This document shows, one piece after another, positions 23,701 through 33,883 of a DNA stretch of 64,000 bases. Location of the stretch: the NCBI RefSeq assembly GCF_037038585.1, contig NC_092521.1:51406398-51470397 (forward strand), read 5' to 3'. Position numbers and translations under genes: made by a program. The stretch is from Patagioenas fasciata. Its lineage: Eukaryota > Chordata > Aves > Columbiformes > Columbidae. Under the pieces are notes generated by a model, which saw nothing but the letters and a program-made list of their open reading frames with translations, was not told where the DNA came from and did no database searches. Each line of letters starts with the position of its first letter. The first letter of the stretch is position 1.

Positions 23701-24221
23701 ACTCTACACTTTCCCTTGTTAAATTCCATCAGGTTATCCCCCGCCCAACTCTCCAGCCTGTCCAGGTCTTGCTGGATGGCAGCACAGCCTTCTGGCATGT
23801 CAGCCACTCCTCCCAGCTTAGTGTCATCAGCAAACTTGCCGATAGTACACTCAATTCCCTCGTCTAAATAGTTAATGAATATATTGAATAATATTGGCCC
23901 CAGTACTGACCCCTGAGGCACTCCACTAGATACTGGCCTCCAACTGGACTCCGCACCATTGACCACCACTCTCTGGCTTCTCTCTTTAAGCCAGTTTGCA
24001 ACCCACCTCACTACTCTATTGTCTAGACCACATCTATCTGTGTAAATACGCTTGGATGCTTAGCTGAAAGTGGAATGTTGTGCTCAGTGCATACATACCT
24101 TTGTATCCCAGAATGGCTACTGTGATTGTTAACAGGGCACATAAAATATATAATAAGATGATGGAAAACTTCAGTGCCCAGTTATTTTTACACTTGGTAC
24201 ATTGCGTCCCCTCCTGAATAC
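5771..24221 (-). CDS. COLEC12: COLEC12 (collectin-12 / SRCL), 8 of about 10 exons
   Basis: Type II membrane scavenger receptor with a C-type lectin head; the family binds oxidised LDL, microbes and galactose/Lewis-x glycans on endothelial cells. Joined coding parts, in transcript order: 24221-24099, 15904-15806, 13302-12256, 10841-10353, 9919-9783, 8992-8883, 7171-7026, 5790-5771. Every junction has GT/AG ends and matching phase. The frame is open throughout and yields 723 residues from a split Gly codon to TAA. Adding the 19 N-terminal residues of the mammalian protein gives 742, the human length, so residue numbers in the exon entries use that scale. Domain order is transmembrane helix, coiled coil with many N-glycosylation sequons, 48 Gly-X-Y triplets, then a six-cysteine lectin domain with a QPD motif. 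The exons for the start codon and most of the cytoplasmic tail are not in the window. Identification is by recognition of the family; the exon model is direct from sequence. Confidence 0.96.
5791..7025 (-). other. COLEC12 intron 9
   Basis: 1235 bases between exons 9 and 10. No repeat family recognised. The 3' end carries a (CTTT)n pyrimidine tract, about 5794-5818. The frame of exon 9 stays open 66 codons into the intron (to 6826), so a retained intron would give a long alternative tail. Plus-strand open frames here (up to 154 codons) look like chance. Confidence 0.8.
7026..7171 (-). CDS. COLEC12: COLEC12 exon 9: lectin domain part 3 with QPD ligand site
   Basis: 146 bp, about residues 688-736, donor AAAG|GTAAG. 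It contains the QPD triplet of galactose-type C-type lectins (TGQPDNW), the following [10 protein letters not shown] loop, the WND calcium-site motif and the last cysteines (NCED and FICEK). In the family QPD plus WND coordinate calcium and the sugar 3- and 4-hydroxyls. The acceptor is GAAAG|A, preceded by a fair T-rich tract; AAG is a disfavoured acceptor triplet, but only this position restores the frame with exon 8. Confidence 0.95.
7172..8882 (-). other. COLEC12 intron 8
   Basis: 1711 bases. GC content rises around 7440-7660, where overlapping open frames of 85 to 192 codons occur on both strands without recognisable domains. No transposon recognised. Confidence 0.8.
8883..8992 (-). CDS. 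COLEC12: COLEC12 exon 8: lectin domain part 2
   Basis: 110 bp, acceptor CTTCCACAG|CAA and donor ACAC|GTACGT. It encodes about residues 652-688, beginning QWIKRQ, containing the C-type lectin signature WIGL and WRWLDG, and ending at a split Thr codon. A second GT four bases further on (GTAAAT) would throw the next exon out of frame; the GTACGT site gives the continuous reading PVYTNWKTGQ, which fits the mammalian protein, so that donor was chosen. Confidence 0.94.
8993..9782 (-). other. COLEC12 intron 7
   Basis: 790 bases with a short poly(A) run at about 9259-9271. Nothing else recognised. Confidence 0.8.
9783..9919 (-). CDS. COLEC12: COLEC12 exon 7: lectin domain part 1
   Basis: 137 bp, acceptor CATCACAG|GT and donor GCAG|GTAAGC. 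It encodes about residues 607-651. It holds the first three cysteines of the lectin domain (CSPHW, KCYYF and LFCEE), one sequon (NYT) and the family motif CYYFS, ending at NKEEQ. The first two bases complete the Gly codon from exon 6. The additional N-terminal cysteine pair marks a long-form C-type lectin domain. Confidence 0.96.
9920..10352 (-). other. COLEC12 intron 6
   Basis: 433 bases of ordinary intronic sequence between the collagen exon and the first lectin exon. Nothing recognised. Confidence 0.8.
10353..10841 (-). CDS. COLEC12: COLEC12 exon 6: collagen-like domain
   Basis: 489 bp, symmetric phase 1, acceptor TGTTTCAG|GC and donor AATG|GTAAGC. It encodes about residues 443-606. There are 48 uninterrupted Gly-X-Y triplets, beginning [13 protein letters not shown] and ending GPPGPPGPP, followed by [12 protein letters not shown] and a short hinge ending EANG. 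Lys/Arg-rich triplets in the middle ([17 protein letters not shown]) make the positively charged patch that in class A scavenger receptors and in this family binds polyanionic ligands such as oxidised LDL. That function is family knowledge; the charge pattern is visible. The triplet region is GC-rich, so it gives long low-complexity open frames on the other strand that should not be annotated. Confidence 0.98.
10842..12255 (-). other. COLEC12 intron 5
   Basis: 1414 bases between the coiled-coil and collagen exons. No repeat or extra exon recognised. Confidence 0.8.
12256..13302 (-). CDS. COLEC12: COLEC12 exon 5: coiled-coil stalk
   Basis: 1047 bp, symmetric phase 1, acceptor TCAACAG|AT and donor CAAG|GTATG. 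It encodes about residues 94-443 with no interruption. The sequence is rich in Leu, Gln, Asn and Asp in heptad-like spacing, as expected for the trimeric coiled coil. I count ten N-X-S/T sequons (NKT, NLT, NNS, NDT, NIT, NRT, NIS, NST, NLS, NFT) and a single cysteine (RTTCTDT). It ends in NFTILQ plus a split Gly that opens the collagen domain. In the family this stalk projects the lectin head and is heavily glycosylated. Carrying the whole stalk on one large exon agrees with what I recall of the mammalian gene. Confidence 0.97.
13303..15805 (-). other. COLEC12 intron 4
   Basis: 2503 bases. Holds a short TGAA microsatellite at about 14770-14784; otherwise nothing recognised. Confidence 0.8.
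15806..15904 (-). CDS. COLEC12: COLEC12 exon 4: proximal stalk
   Basis: 99 bp, symmetric phase 1. The acceptor is a good pyrimidine tract ending CCCCTAG|TT and the donor is TTAG|GTAATC. It encodes about residues 61-94, reading [11 protein letters not shown] at the start and ending SDLKKL plus a split Asp codon completed by exon 5. It carries one N-glycosylation sequon (NVT) and charged heptad-like sequence that starts the extracellular coiled coil. The match to the mammalian stalk is close, and both junctions restore continuous protein. Confidence 0.94.
18354..18653 (+). mobile_element. CR1 3'-end fragment (old)
   Basis: About 300 bases of CR1 3' sequence in plus orientation: the block TTGCCCAGAGAGGTGGTGG, the near-terminal block CTTCCAACCCAAA, and a terminal GATTCTATGAT repeat. 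Severely 5' truncated and diverged; no open frame. Confidence 0.9.
22942..24033 (-). mobile_element. Young 5'-truncated CR1 with intact ORF2 3' part
   Basis: About 1.09 kb. On the minus strand it has an uninterrupted 326-codon frame (24011-23031) for the C-terminal part of CR1 ORF2: the reverse-transcriptase block [14 protein letters not shown], the catalytic FADDTKLG box, then the thumb and C-terminal region ending FLCDLT. The endonuclease and the N-terminal part of the reverse transcriptase are missing, so it cannot move by itself. A short 3'UTR leads to three copies of the 8-mer ATACTGTG (22943-22966). By eye it differs from the copy at 35957-37102 at roughly 20 positions, mostly transitions, which means a recent insertion. 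It lies in the sense direction of COLEC12, ending about 65 bp from the exon 3 donor. Confidence 0.95.
24099..24221 (-). CDS. COLEC12: COLEC12 exon 3: membrane-proximal and transmembrane exon
   Basis: 123 bp, phase 1 at both ends (acceptor TTTGCAG|GT, donor AAAG|GTATG). It encodes about residues 20-61: a short juxtamembrane stretch containing a CTKC pair, then a hydrophobic helix of about 22 residues ([10 protein letters not shown] onward to AILGY), then K. This is the signal-anchor of a type II protein; the preceding cytoplasmic residues are on exons not found here. The last base joins exon 4 to make a Val codon (G|TT). Because the exon is a multiple of three with symmetric phase, skipping or deleting it would keep the reading frame but remove the membrane anchor. 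A young CR1 begins about 65 bp past its donor. Confidence 0.95.
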
Positions 24222-27200
24222 CTGCAAAAGAAGATTTTAAGAATTTCAAAACAACAGTAAAGAACACATTTCTAGTGTTGTCTCCCCATTTCCTCTCCTC
24301 CATTTTCTAAAGAAATAAATATTTATGTAAGCCGATGATAATATAGGTGCTTATCTGCCTGTTCTGCCTGGATAGACTCCATGGTAGTTAAAGCATCAGC
24401 TTATCAATACAATCACTTCAGGATTTTAGCATGTGGAAGAGAAACAGGAAAATCTGTGGCTTTCCTGACAGACAAGACTATTTTCTGATTGTTCTAACAA
24501 GACTATGGTGACCTTTGCAAGTCAAATGTTTATTAGCATCTCCTCGGGCAGGTAGCATACTGCAGCAGCTCCTTCTTAGCATTCAGTCTCCCTAGGAGAC
24601 AATAAATGCTCTGACAGAAGGAAAATACAGAAATGATTGTGAAAACCTGATAGGAGTACTTGTCCTGCTTTGCCACCATTACCACAAATGGCTACCATGT
24701 CAACATGCTCTTTCCATAATGAAACAGACTTTTTTTTCTGATTTTTAGGGGGTCTGGAGAGCACTATTTGCAAAGAGAAGAAGGGGTGCTATCCGGTAAA
24801 GCCAGTGGTACATCTATATCAACAGAAAAATGCTGGTGAATTTTCCCTTGTGGACAAGAAAAAGGGCCTCAAGTTGATGAGAGAGAACAGGTCATTACTA
24901 TTTTACATTTTAGCTTTTTGCAGACTCATTTGTTATCTTTGAGTCTATTAGGGAAGCAATATTCCTCTTTTCTTGACATGCTCCTCGGATACAGCTTGAG
25001 AGTGTTGGAAGCTTTGATTAAGTTACCAAGAAATTAATCAGAAACACAAATGTGTAAAAACATGAAAACTGGGCCACAGTGCCGGAACAAATGGTGGGAT
25101 TTATCCCTCCTTCCAATGTGCATTAAGCAGATCAGGATAACTGCAGCTTTCTGTCTCTGTCAGAAAACGCATTTCTTTGATATTTTACTCTATTTGTGTA
25201 CTATTAGGGGAGTCCCACAGGAAAGCTTTAAGCTCTAATAAATTCTGTGTACCAGATTACTTAACTAATCAAAACTTGCTCGTAGCTTTTTATGAGTAAC
25301 TTATATTTCCCCTGAGGTCTAACCCACAGCTGATTATACTTTCCCCAAGTCATGACCTTCTGCAGAGCAGTTTTTTATTTTTCATTTTTCTAAGAGGAAA
25401 GCACAGGCCACTTCCCCTGGGTTCACAAAGCACGGGTGACCGACATATCAAGTTAAGTCAACTGTATTTCTCTCTCAAAGAGCAGCATTTTCCAGTGACT
25501 TCCTTAAGCCCAGGGTACTTGAAAAAGGGATTACTATACTGGAGAAACTCAAGTAGAGTATTTATACTAAGTTTATTTGACAAGGTGTTTTCCTCAGTTC
25601 CCTCTGCACATATGCTAGCTGGCTAAGGCAGAAATGCATCTCTCGCAGTTCAGCCCACTTTCCACATGATGTCATGTGTTTTCTAAATCTGTCAGCTGTG
25701 ATGTCATGTTCTGTTACATGTGATGAAAGCCATGTCACAGATTTGGGTTCCTTGGGGTTTAGGCTTGAGATCAGTTGGGAACATCTGGATCTTTTTTCAG
25801 GGACAGGAACATCAGGGGTAAATGAGACAAGGATTTGTAAGCATAAACCTAAGAGCAGAAATTTCAGAGGGGAAAGGCTTCTCTCCTGCCTGTGTACATG
25901 GGAAGGAAGGGAGCTGGCACAGAGACGTTCAGTTGTATAGTCCATTTATTGGTGACTTGGATTTTGGAGACTGACAACTGCTTCACTACAAAAGAAAAAG
26001 TGAAGGGTCCATAATTCATTAGCCAAGTTTGCTTAGGGATCCTGATGTGTCGGCTGGTTTTCTTTGTTTGGTTGCAAGTCTCAAGAAGTTTGATAGTGGA
26101 CAAGCTCTGCTTGCTGAAAAAGCTAGAAAGGGAAAGCAAAGTTTCTAAAAGTTTGCAGTAGGTATTTAGAGACTGAAATTATTCCACTGTGGGAACTCGT
26201 GGTGTTTTGCTGCTGTTAGCTGGTACTAATGGGCCCTTTGAGCTCCTGTGCACTAAATGCAAGGTTCCTCCTATGAAAGATTTAAAATTCTGATTCCAAT
26301 CCGGTAAGTCTTTGAACATCCCACATATCAAAAAACCCCACGAGAAACTTGGGGCAAAAAGCACATCACATTCACCTTCTAAATACACAGATAATAGTAA
26401 GCTTAGGCCTCCCTATTTTAATGTTAATGGAAGCAGGACCAGGTCCATAACTGGGAAGACTGATAGACTGCAGAGGTACAAAGCACAGAGAAAGGCAGAA
26501 ATAAAAACAAAACCTTCAACAGGAACTGCACATAGAAAAGTTTCACTTGATTACAATCTCATGTTAAGATTACTCGTTTTATGACATGACCTGCTTTCTG
26601 TCACTGTACTCTGTCTTCCTGTGCGGCGTAATGAGCTGAAACGTCACTGATGTCATTGGATGTATTGCAGTTCAGCATCCAGCATCATGTATGTTCCAGT
26701 GCTTCATTAGGATCTTGTTTCACTTGTCTGAATCCTTTCTATCGCTCGTTCAATAAAACAGCACTTTGGCTTTTTGGAACTTTTACTTTCAGTGTATTTC
26801 AAACTGACATCAGAACAGCACCCCAACAAAAGCCAGACCTTTCCATCCTTTAACAGTCCAGTGCTGTTGGTTTCAATAACATAAACACAGTGATCATATA
26901 GGCAGGAGAGATTCCATTAAATGAGCTGGGCCAGAACTGTATATTGCACTGCCTGCTGTTGCTTTCTGCCTCTCAGCTTAAAACTGCATCTGACTGCCAT
27001 CGAACCCCCACTACCCTCATGTAACTTGCCCCAGGTCCAGGGTTGGAGTAGAAAGCCAGGAAGCTTTAATGGTGTCCTTTATTTTCCTTTGCCTGGAGAT
27101 GGACACAGTAAAGTCTTTCAAAGCTATTAAATTTACTCTTTAGTGGAAATACATAGCTCTTAACTCTGCTGCTAGTATTAATAACAGCTGTTTTTCTAGT

Positions 27201-28982
27201 TTATTAAAGAAATAAAAATTACTAAAGGTAGAGGTACCGTGAAGAAAAGATTTGGAAGGCTCATTCTGATGTGTTTTTGTGTAGTTAAATAATCCAGGCT
27301 ATGAGCAAAGGTAAAAGCCAGGAATGCAACCTTCTCTGTGTAAGGATGAATTACAGTATAATCAGGGCTCCACGACCTCCCCAAGCAGGGAACCTGGCTT
27401 CGACTTGCTCTGTTGTTCTTCCCCACTATCCTGTTTAAGGACCAAGCGCAAATAAGATGGTTCTGATATAGGAGATGCATTAAATCTGGGCTATGAGGAC
27501 ACTTATTTTATTGAGGGGTTGCTCTGAAAAGACCTGATGGCCAAAACATTAAGCAACAACAGTAATTACACAAAACCCAGCATGTTAGCATCAAGTTATG
27601 CAGGTTTATCACAAAAGACGTGAGTCAAGCCTGAAGGAGCCCATGCTTTGCTTTTAATTTGACAAGACTGACCCACTTATAACCCCTCGACTGCTTGCTT
27701 TCGTGACTTACATAAAATGCAGTGTTCTTCCAGGAGACGTGTAACCTCTCATCTAGAAAGCTGGGAAAGACCCTGCACATTAATTTTGTCGATAGAACTT
27801 ATGTCAAATCTGCAAAAGGGGGTTCTGGGCTGAAGTCAGCCCCTCTCTGTTTGTTGTTGCTCCCAGTGCAGCACGCTCCTCTCTGCGTCCTGGACACGTG
27901 TTTTCGATGTTGGTTTGCTCCCAGACGTTTGTCACTAACTTCCAGACCCGGAGAGCCAGGGTCACTTCCGCATGATGTGCATTTCCCACTGCTGATTTGA
28001 TCAACGTTTAATAAATATCAGATGGGACACAAAGTGCCTCGTTTCGCTGGACACATGCTTTTTTTCCATTCGTTTCCCCCAGTAACTTTAATAAGAGCTC
28101 TGGTTTTTCTATCTCACTGTTGGGAAGACATCTGGCCAAACAGACAGCAACCCAGTACAAAGGGATCCTGCTGACTCACATGCTTTGGGGACCCCCTTCT
28201 CTGCAAACCAAGATAGTCACAAAAAAATATGCAAGTGAGACATCCCCCTGTTATCAAGCTTTGTAGTATTTGTTTTTATAGCATTGCATTCCAGCAACTG
28301 AAGACTTTGTTCTCATGCAGGGGGTATACATCTGCAGATTCCTTTGGGGCTCCAGATAAGCAGAAGTTTTTCTGGGGGAGAAGCTGGTCTTTTTGGTTGT
28401 TGCTTTTTTTTTTTTTCTTTTCTTCTTCTTTTGGTTGTTGTTGTTCTGTGTTTTTTAATGGGAGACTAAATATCTTTGCTTTTTGACATAGAGTAACCAC
28501 CTTACAAAATGCTTGACTCCTCAATTATATTATGCTTCAGGAGCACATCTTTGAACAGTCAAATATGATATGCATACTTTTTTTCCTGAATAATTTTTTT
28601 AGAATCATTTGCCTCTGTGTCCTTTTCTTGGCTGTTGCTGCAGTATATTAGGTGGTCTCTTAACATTTCTGCTAGCATATCAGTTTTGACAAAGATGTAA
28701 AGTTCCCTTTGTAACCCTGACAAAAAACGTACTGATAAGATACTTGAAGAAATGTAGCACAGGAAATGAAAATACATACATTAGTCAGGAGGGGTTTTCC
28801 CCAGTGTGATTAATTGAAAAGAGATAATATCCCTTGAATTTCGGAAGGAAGACTGCAAGCCTAGTTTGCAGCCTTCAAATGATAAATTTCTCAATGCTAA
28901 TGTTTTCAAAACTGATGAGCGGTAAATGTAATGGTTATATTTAAAGAGGTCTGAGCAAACTGCATACATCTATTAATAGTTC

Positions 28983-29087
28983 CAACCCCCCTACCATAGG
29001 AAGGTGCCCCTGCACATCGCAGAGGCTTGGAACCAGTTGATCTTCAAGGTGCCTTCCAACCCAAACCATCCTATGATTCTATGATTC
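28983..29087 (+). mobile_element. CR1 3'-end remnant
   Basis: About 105 bases ending CTTCCAACCCAAACCATCC and then ATGATTCTATGATTC, the usual CR1 terminus. Diverged and very short. Confidence 0.85.
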
Positions 29088-29370
29088 AACACATAGGTTG
29101 GAATTAAATATTGAGAGGTACTTAACCATGCAGAAATGCAACCAGTTCCCAGTGGGAGCCTAACTCACTAGCAAATGTAGATGATCTCATGAGGAGCTCT
29201 CTCTAGGTCTAAATAACTAAATCGCTTGAACAACCTGGCTGTAAGTGCTACAATTCAGGCACCGAAGTGTAAAATGGTTGTTTTTTACTAGTATGCATGC
29301 CTAGGCATTAGGAAAGTAAATCTGTCTCTTAGGACAGAGAGGATTTTAAAATTCAGGCATATAAGTATGT

Positions 29371-29434
29371 ACATACACACACACACATTTATGTTCAAAT
29401 ATATTCATATTCAAATACATATGTGTGTGTATGT
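29371..29434. repeat. AC/TG inverted repeat
   Basis: ACATACACACACA at 29371-29383 is the exact reverse complement of TGTGTGTGTATGT at 29422-29434, with a 38-base AT-rich spacer. Probably two short opposed microsatellites, able to form a hairpin. Confidence 0.7.
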
Positions 29435-31142
29435 TTTTTACAGAGAAGCTTTTGTACTGACACAAACTCAGCGTATTACATTAGCACACTCAAATCAAAA
29501 GCAGACACATCTTTACCAACAATAAACTTTGTATAGCTTTGAGATTACTGGATCCATCCAGCCACAACATTCAAAATGAGATTTTTTGTCTTCTCTTCTG
29601 TGTGATGTTACAGGTTATTAACATACTCTTCACGAAAACAATTCCTGTGATCCTCCATGAATGGTTTTGTTGCAGTCAGCAAAACTGATGATATGACAGT
29701 TCCATATGACTAACACAGCTCAGAAAGCAATAGTTCTTTATAATTGTTATAATTTGCAAAAACTGAGACTGTTTTATGCTTTTTTAAAATTATTATTTTG
29801 AGATAAATCTCCTTCCTTCAGTTTAAAGTATTTTCTTACACTATAAAGGCTATAGCTTGAGCTAGGTTGTAAATAGACACTCTAAATTTTTCCTGGTTAA
29901 TGCATAAAGGTGCGTGCCCATCCCCAAGTTATTCGATGGGCATTTAGCGTGAGGCTGCAGGCATGGGAAGCAGCACAGCGCTCACTGGGGCTTCTCCGAG
30001 CAGCTGCCCCTCCAGCTGCTGCACGATGCCCCCCAGCCCCTCTCCGGCTCTGCGACCTAGATGCTGCTGAGTAGCCCGTCTTGGCATAAGTGTGGCTAAA
30101 AAAGCAAACATCACGGTCGTTGCACAACCAGTCTACAGGGGAGCGCCAACCCTCAGGTTGCAGTTGTGAAGCACCTAGTTTGGAGGAGCCGTGCTGCTGC
30201 CTTCATTTGAACTGAGCTGTTCCTCACACCACGGCATCCTCAGATGTACACATCCATCCCCGGGGTTTGCTGAGAAGAGGTATAGACCAGGGAAACTAAG
30301 GCCCTTCATTGCATATCATAAACCAGAAGAGATATTACCAAATTGTGTCTGCTACCACCTCCTTCTTTACTCTTTGTCTCTTCCCTTGGTTTCCTCTCTG
30401 CTCGGCCCTGAGGGCACATGAGTGCCAGCCTTCCTCCCACATCCACAGTCTTCATAAGCCCTGTCTCCCCAATGCCAATGGACCTGCTTGCCCAGGTGGT
30501 GCAGCCTTGTGGGCAGGCGGACTGCAACAGCCTGCTTAACTTCACTGTCAGATTTTCACAATGCCATTGGAAAAAATATTTAGCACAAACATGCTGTCAT
30601 TTGTTCCAGAATCTGCTAGTTTTGCTTCTGGTTTTGTAATCAAACAGGGATAAACGCAAGTTATGCTTGTTTTGAAAAGGTTTCTTGGTTATGTACTAGG
30701 AAGCAATTAAAGAAGCAAAACTTGAAATCTAAGCGGTGGGTATGTACTCACCTAACTTGTGCCAGGTTTCCTATGCCAGGTGGAAAATCATGAAACACAG
30801 CAGCAAGACAGAGGCCAAAACAGCCACTCTATATTTCAAGTAAACACCGCGAGACACAGAGCTTCTTTCTTCATAAATTAATAAATAAATGGACCAACCC
30901 TGAACCACTCCATCCTCACAGGTTGCTACATGGTCCTGCATAACCCGATCACCCTGTTATGTAGCTGGCAGCTTGTACAAATACCGTCTGGAGAGGAAAA
31001 AACACACCTAAAAAGACTGGTCTGAGAACTGATGGCTCAAAAGAGCTGCATGACTCCTGCCGAGACCAGTGATGCCAGTTCCTGTGATTTTATGCTGAGT
31101 TTCACACTGTGGGATTTCTTTTTCACCCTGGTGCTCCTTTCC

Positions 31143-31911
31143 AAGTGCAAGCTCCCGCACCTGGGCTGGGGCAACCCCCCCATCAATACAGGTTGGGGGA
31201 TGAAAGGATTGAGAGCAGCCCTGCGGAGGACTTGGGGGTACTGACAGATGAGAGACTGGACATGAGCCGGCAATGTGCACTTGCAGCCCAGAAGGTCAAT
31301 CATATATTGGGTTGCACCAAAAGCATCGTGGCCAGCAGGTCGAGGGAGGTGATTCTGCCCCTCTGCTCCATTCTGGTGAGACCCCACCTGGAGTTCTGTG
31401 TCCAGCTCTGGAGCCCTCAGTACAGGAAAGACATGGACCTGTTGGAGAGGGGCCAGAGGAGGCTACAAAAATGATCGAAGGGCTGGAAGTCCTCTGCTGT
31501 GAGGACAGGCTGAGAGAGTTGAGGCTGTTCAGCCTGGAGAAGAGAAGGATTCAGAGAGACCTTATTGAGGCCTTTTCAGTACTCAAAAAGGGCCTGTAAG
31601 GAAGACAGGGAAAAACTTTTTAGCAGGGCCTGTTGTGATAGGACATGGGTTAATGGTTTTAAATTAAAAGAGGGACGACTTAGACTAGATATAAGGAATT
31701 TTTTTTTTTGTTTATGATGAGGGTGGTGAAACACTGGCCCAGGTTGCCCAGAGAGGTGGTAGATGCCCCATCCCTGGAGACATTCCAGGCCAGGCTGGAC
31801 AGGGCTCTGAGCAACTTGATCTGGTTCAAGATGTCCCTGCTCATTGCAAGGGGGTTGGACTAGACTTTCAAGGTCCCTTCCAACTCAAACTACTCTATGA
31901 TTCTATGATTC
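31143..31911 (+). mobile_element. CR1 fragment, older, broken ORF2
   Basis: About 770 bases in plus orientation. Begins within ORF2 (AAGTGCAAGCTCCCGCACCT) and continues through reverse-transcriptase C-terminal sequence (translations such as [19 protein letters not shown] and LLERGQRR) with frameshifts. It finishes in the standard 3' end with CTATGATTCTATGATTC. It belongs to a different, older subfamily from the young pair. Confidence 0.93.
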
Positions 31912-33883
31912 TTGCAGCTATATAATTACAAGTCTTTCAGCTTGCACTTTAGGAGAACAGCATATTCCTAGGTTCAAAAAAAGAAAGGTGGGGAGGAGAT
32001 TTTCCTTAAGGCTCAAGACAATAGAAGAATCCACCATTTACAGGATTTTTCATAATCCTGCCCCGAAAAGAGCTACTCTCACCACCAAGAGCTGGGGCTG
32101 GGGCTGGCAGGGCTCACTATGTTCCTCGTTCCCTGAAGCTGGAGTGGGACAATTTTTCCCAAGAGCCCAAGATGTTTCAGTGGAAACAGGGGGTTTCCTT
32201 CTCTGGGACACCCTGGAAAAAAACCCCACCCTTGATGATCCACAGGTTGCAGCCTGAAGTTCTGCAGGCAGGAGGGGCTGGGCAAATTCCCCTCCACGAG
32301 ACTGAGTCTGTTGGAGGCAGCGGCCGCTTCCCGTAAATCCAAATCCCACATCTGACATAATAAAGAGCCTCAGAGGGCCAACACTATTATCTCTGGAAAG
32401 CTTTCAGCCTAAGAAATACTTTATTCTATTTAATGTACATAAACCCTTTCATTAAAGGAGGGGAGAACCCTCATTTTCAGCCTGACCATCATCTCTTACT
32501 TATTTATATAACCCAGCCAGCATTTTCTCTCTGGCTTTGTTCTTCTTCACAGTAGACCAGAGATTCACAATGAATTGTCAGAAATCCTAATTATACACTT
32601 CACCAACCATCACCATTTAATTATATAGTACGACCAAACAATGTCCTACTGTGATTAAACACTAAATATCTTAATTGAAAGGATACAGAAAACCCAACCA
32701 CAACACAGGCTAGGCAAAGACTGCTGAGTATCTGAACTGCATGTTGGGCAAATATTATGAGCAGAACTGAAGGACTAGGGTGGTAAATTTTAAGAAAAAT
32801 CATGGATTTACAATGGTTTAAGGTCCAGCCATAGCAATGCGGTAAGAACATCACACACACCAGCATCCCATAGACTGTTAGATGTAAAGACACATGTAGA
32901 GCTTAACTCAAACCAGAACAAAAAAACAATTAAGTGCTGGTGCTTTAAAGTAACTGTCTGGAGAAAGAGATGTGCCTGCCCTCAGTGACTGAAAATCAAG
33001 CAAGAGATCACTCAGTGCACGTCCCTGGAACTAAACCCAAAAATCTAATTAGGCTGTTCAGAAGACGAGAGAAAAACTAGAACAGTTAAAAGAAGATGAA
33101 AATCATATATGAACTAAAGACCTGTTCAATGACAGGCAAGACAGCCATGATACATCACAGCAAAGTGCTTCTCCCAAACTGTATCCCAACAGAGAAGAAT
33201 TTAGATCAGTTCTCAAGCAGATATACAGCCAGATCTATAGGGAGATCAAAGCCAGATCTTTGGTTTGTGCAACAGACTCCGAAGACAACCTGAGGATATT
33301 CCATCCAATTAGTTAATTTAAACTAGAGTGAACAAAGCATAAGCAAAGTCACGGAAGTTATCCATCCTTCAAAGTTATGGCATTTAGCCAGATGGCAAAG
33401 TAATGCCATTTTTGTCTAACTGCAGGCCCTCCCTTCTTAAATAAACAACCTTCTTAATGAAACATAGCTCCTAATTAAGACGGTATAATTTGATTATTAA
33501 TGTACAAAATTTTTAGTCTTAAACTACATTTGACTGAAAGGAGGAAAAAAGGTAACACACATACACACAGATTTTGGTGTTAGTGACCCTAGTAATGGTG
33601 TTACATTGACTGGTATGTAGAAAAAATAATAACTCTGTGCTTTGTGGCCTTTAAGATACATTTCTTTAAGATGGCAACATGATCTCATCCGGGGCTGTGA
33701 GTGTGGTAGGTGCCAACACCACCGGCAGTGACACCTGTACTGCAGAGTAACTCAATGGGGACATGGTAAAGTTGTCCAGAGAACAGGTGGAAAAGCCATT
33801 CTCTTCAGGGGAAGCTTTCACCCTTGGTTTTACTAACTTCCTCTGCTATGTTTAACATTATGGAAAGGACAATGTTAGAAACA

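Larger units (their letters stand above)
15905..24098 (-). other. COLEC12 intron 3
   Basis: 8194 bases between the transmembrane exon and the stalk exon. It contains an old CR1 3' end (18354-18653, antisense to the gene), an A8/G10 homopolymer junction near 19263-19280 and a young CR1 (22942-24033, sense to the gene). Open frames elsewhere are short and featureless. Confidence 0.85.

Noticed and set aside
23035-23871. Plus-strand open frames of 80 to 131 codons
   Set aside because: They are antisense to CR1 ORF2 and recur in the second copy at 36057-36938; shadows of the retrotransposon.
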